DNA from: Marinomonas alcarazii
Lineage (GTDB): Bacteria > Pseudomonadota > Gammaproteobacteria > Pseudomonadales > Marinomonadaceae
Length of the DNA stretch: 64,000 bases
Assembly: GCF_003208215.1 (NCBI RefSeq)
Contig: NZ_QKLW01000007.1
Coordinates: forward strand, 124,001 to 188,000
Direction of reading: 5' to 3'
Each line of letters opens with the position of its first letter. Position 1 is the first letter of the stretch. A model generated the notes under the pieces. It saw only the letters and a list, made by a program, of their open reading frames with translations, did no database searches and was not told where the DNA came from. Below, piece by piece: positions 63,551-64,000 of the stretch. Made by a program: the position numbers and the translations under genes.

Positions 63551-64000
63551 CAGATAAACGATATAAGGCGTTCTCTTTTGATGACCCGCGCTTACGAGTC
63601 GAAGGATGAGACAGGCGCAAACTGGATACAGAGGGTAAGCCATTACTACGTGTCATGAGATCAGATAGACGACATAAGGCGCACTCCTTTAATGTCGCGC
63701 TAGCACATCAAAGGATGAGACAACCGCAAACTGAGTACGAGAGGGTAAGCCATTGCTGCGTAGCTCATAGCTCGGGCAAATCAGATAGACGATATAAAGC
63801 GTTCTCTTTTGATGACGCGCTCAGATAAACGATATAAGGCGTTCTCTTTTGATGACCCGCGCAGACGCGTCGAAGGATGAGACAGGCGCAAGCGGGACAC
63901 AAAAGAGCAAGCCACTGCTACGTATCATGAATTCAGATAGGCAACATAAGGCGTCTTCTTTTGATAACTCGCGCAGACGCGTCGAAGAATGAGACAGGCG
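63551..64000. repeat. Tandem array of imperfect 111-120 bp repeats, cut by window edge
   Basis: Five unit starts of the form CAGATARRCRAYATAA are seen: 63551-63661 (111 bp), 63662-63781 (120 bp), 63782-63821 (40 bp, truncated), 63822-63933 (112 bp) and 63934 onward (at least 67 bp). Each full unit contains GGATGAGACA-like and GGTAAGCCA or GCAAGCCA blocks. The front part folds as a hairpin in each unit (63574-63606, 63685-63715, 63845-63877). Reading frames are open only across single units. No family is recognised. Confidence 0.88.

Noticed and set aside
63551..64000. CRISPR array or integron attC array
   Set aside because: Units have no constant 23-50 base repeat with unique spacers and no cas genes nearby. 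The core sites of attC (GTTRRRY and RYYYAAC at the ends) are not seen and no cassettes lie between the units, although the unit length is similar to known attC repeats.

Overview
The window reads as a chromosomal segment of a marine gammaproteobacterium of the Oceanospirillales type, most likely Marinomonas or a close relative. That rests on gene content and recognised families, not on a database search: moderate GC content by eye, two TRAP transporter operons, a full Liv ABC system, the glnA-glnL-glnG block, the yibN-grxC-secB block, the gpmI-envC-ctpA-yibQ block, and a Pseudomonas-like lysine catabolic island. I see no prophage, insertion sequence, CRISPR array, rRNA or tRNA gene.

Layout. 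1-4207: end of an unidentified gene, then dtd, typA and thiI on the minus strand. 4208-9964: nitrogen control on the plus strand (glnA, glnL, glnG) followed by a DUF3461 gene and tsaC. 10099-15090: livKHMGF on the minus strand. 15522-20665: gpmI-envC-ctpA-yibQ. 20777-26737: a LysR gene, then amaA and amaB divergent from a LysR gene and a DUF1338 (HglS-like) gene, together a route from L-pipecolate/D-lysine through 2-aminoadipate to 2-hydroxyglutarate. 26935-28186: yibN, grxC, secB. 28297-31810: a newly noted 40-residue membrane protein gene coupled to three lipoprotein genes (COG3014, LpoB-like, LPP20). 31919-38058: SEC-C protein, pobA divergent from a PobR-like regulator, a small protein, an EAL-CBS-GGDEF protein and an LpxH-like phosphoesterase. 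38149-40689: DnaQ-like exonuclease and a cNMP/CBS/DUF294 protein. 41021-45764: a TRAP transporter joined to gntK and gntR, framed by GntR-type operators. 45876-49494: a FecBCDE-like iron ABC system. 49503-57211: isochorismatase-fold hydrolase, HBM chemoreceptor, LysR and DJ-1/PfpI pair, Dabb protein, LysE exporter, AraC regulator, GH114-like protein. 57354-63349: two-component system, a second TRAP operon and an SGNH hydrolase. 63551 to the end: a tandem array of imperfect 111-120 bp repeats that runs off the window.

How parts work together. Three sites fit the sigma-54 -24/-12 rule (GG, ten bases, GC), each with NtrC-like dyads upstream: in front of glnA, inside the glnA-glnL gap, and in front of livK. 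This predicts one nitrogen regulon covering ammonia assimilation, its own regulators and amino-acid uptake. GntR-type palindromes sit before the first TRAP operon and before gntR, tying gluconate entry to its phosphorylation. In the liv operon and both TRAP operons a strong stem-loop separates the binding-protein gene from the membrane genes, a layout expected to give excess binding protein.

The least explained element is the terminal repeat array, whose units keep an internal hairpin while the stem sequence changes.
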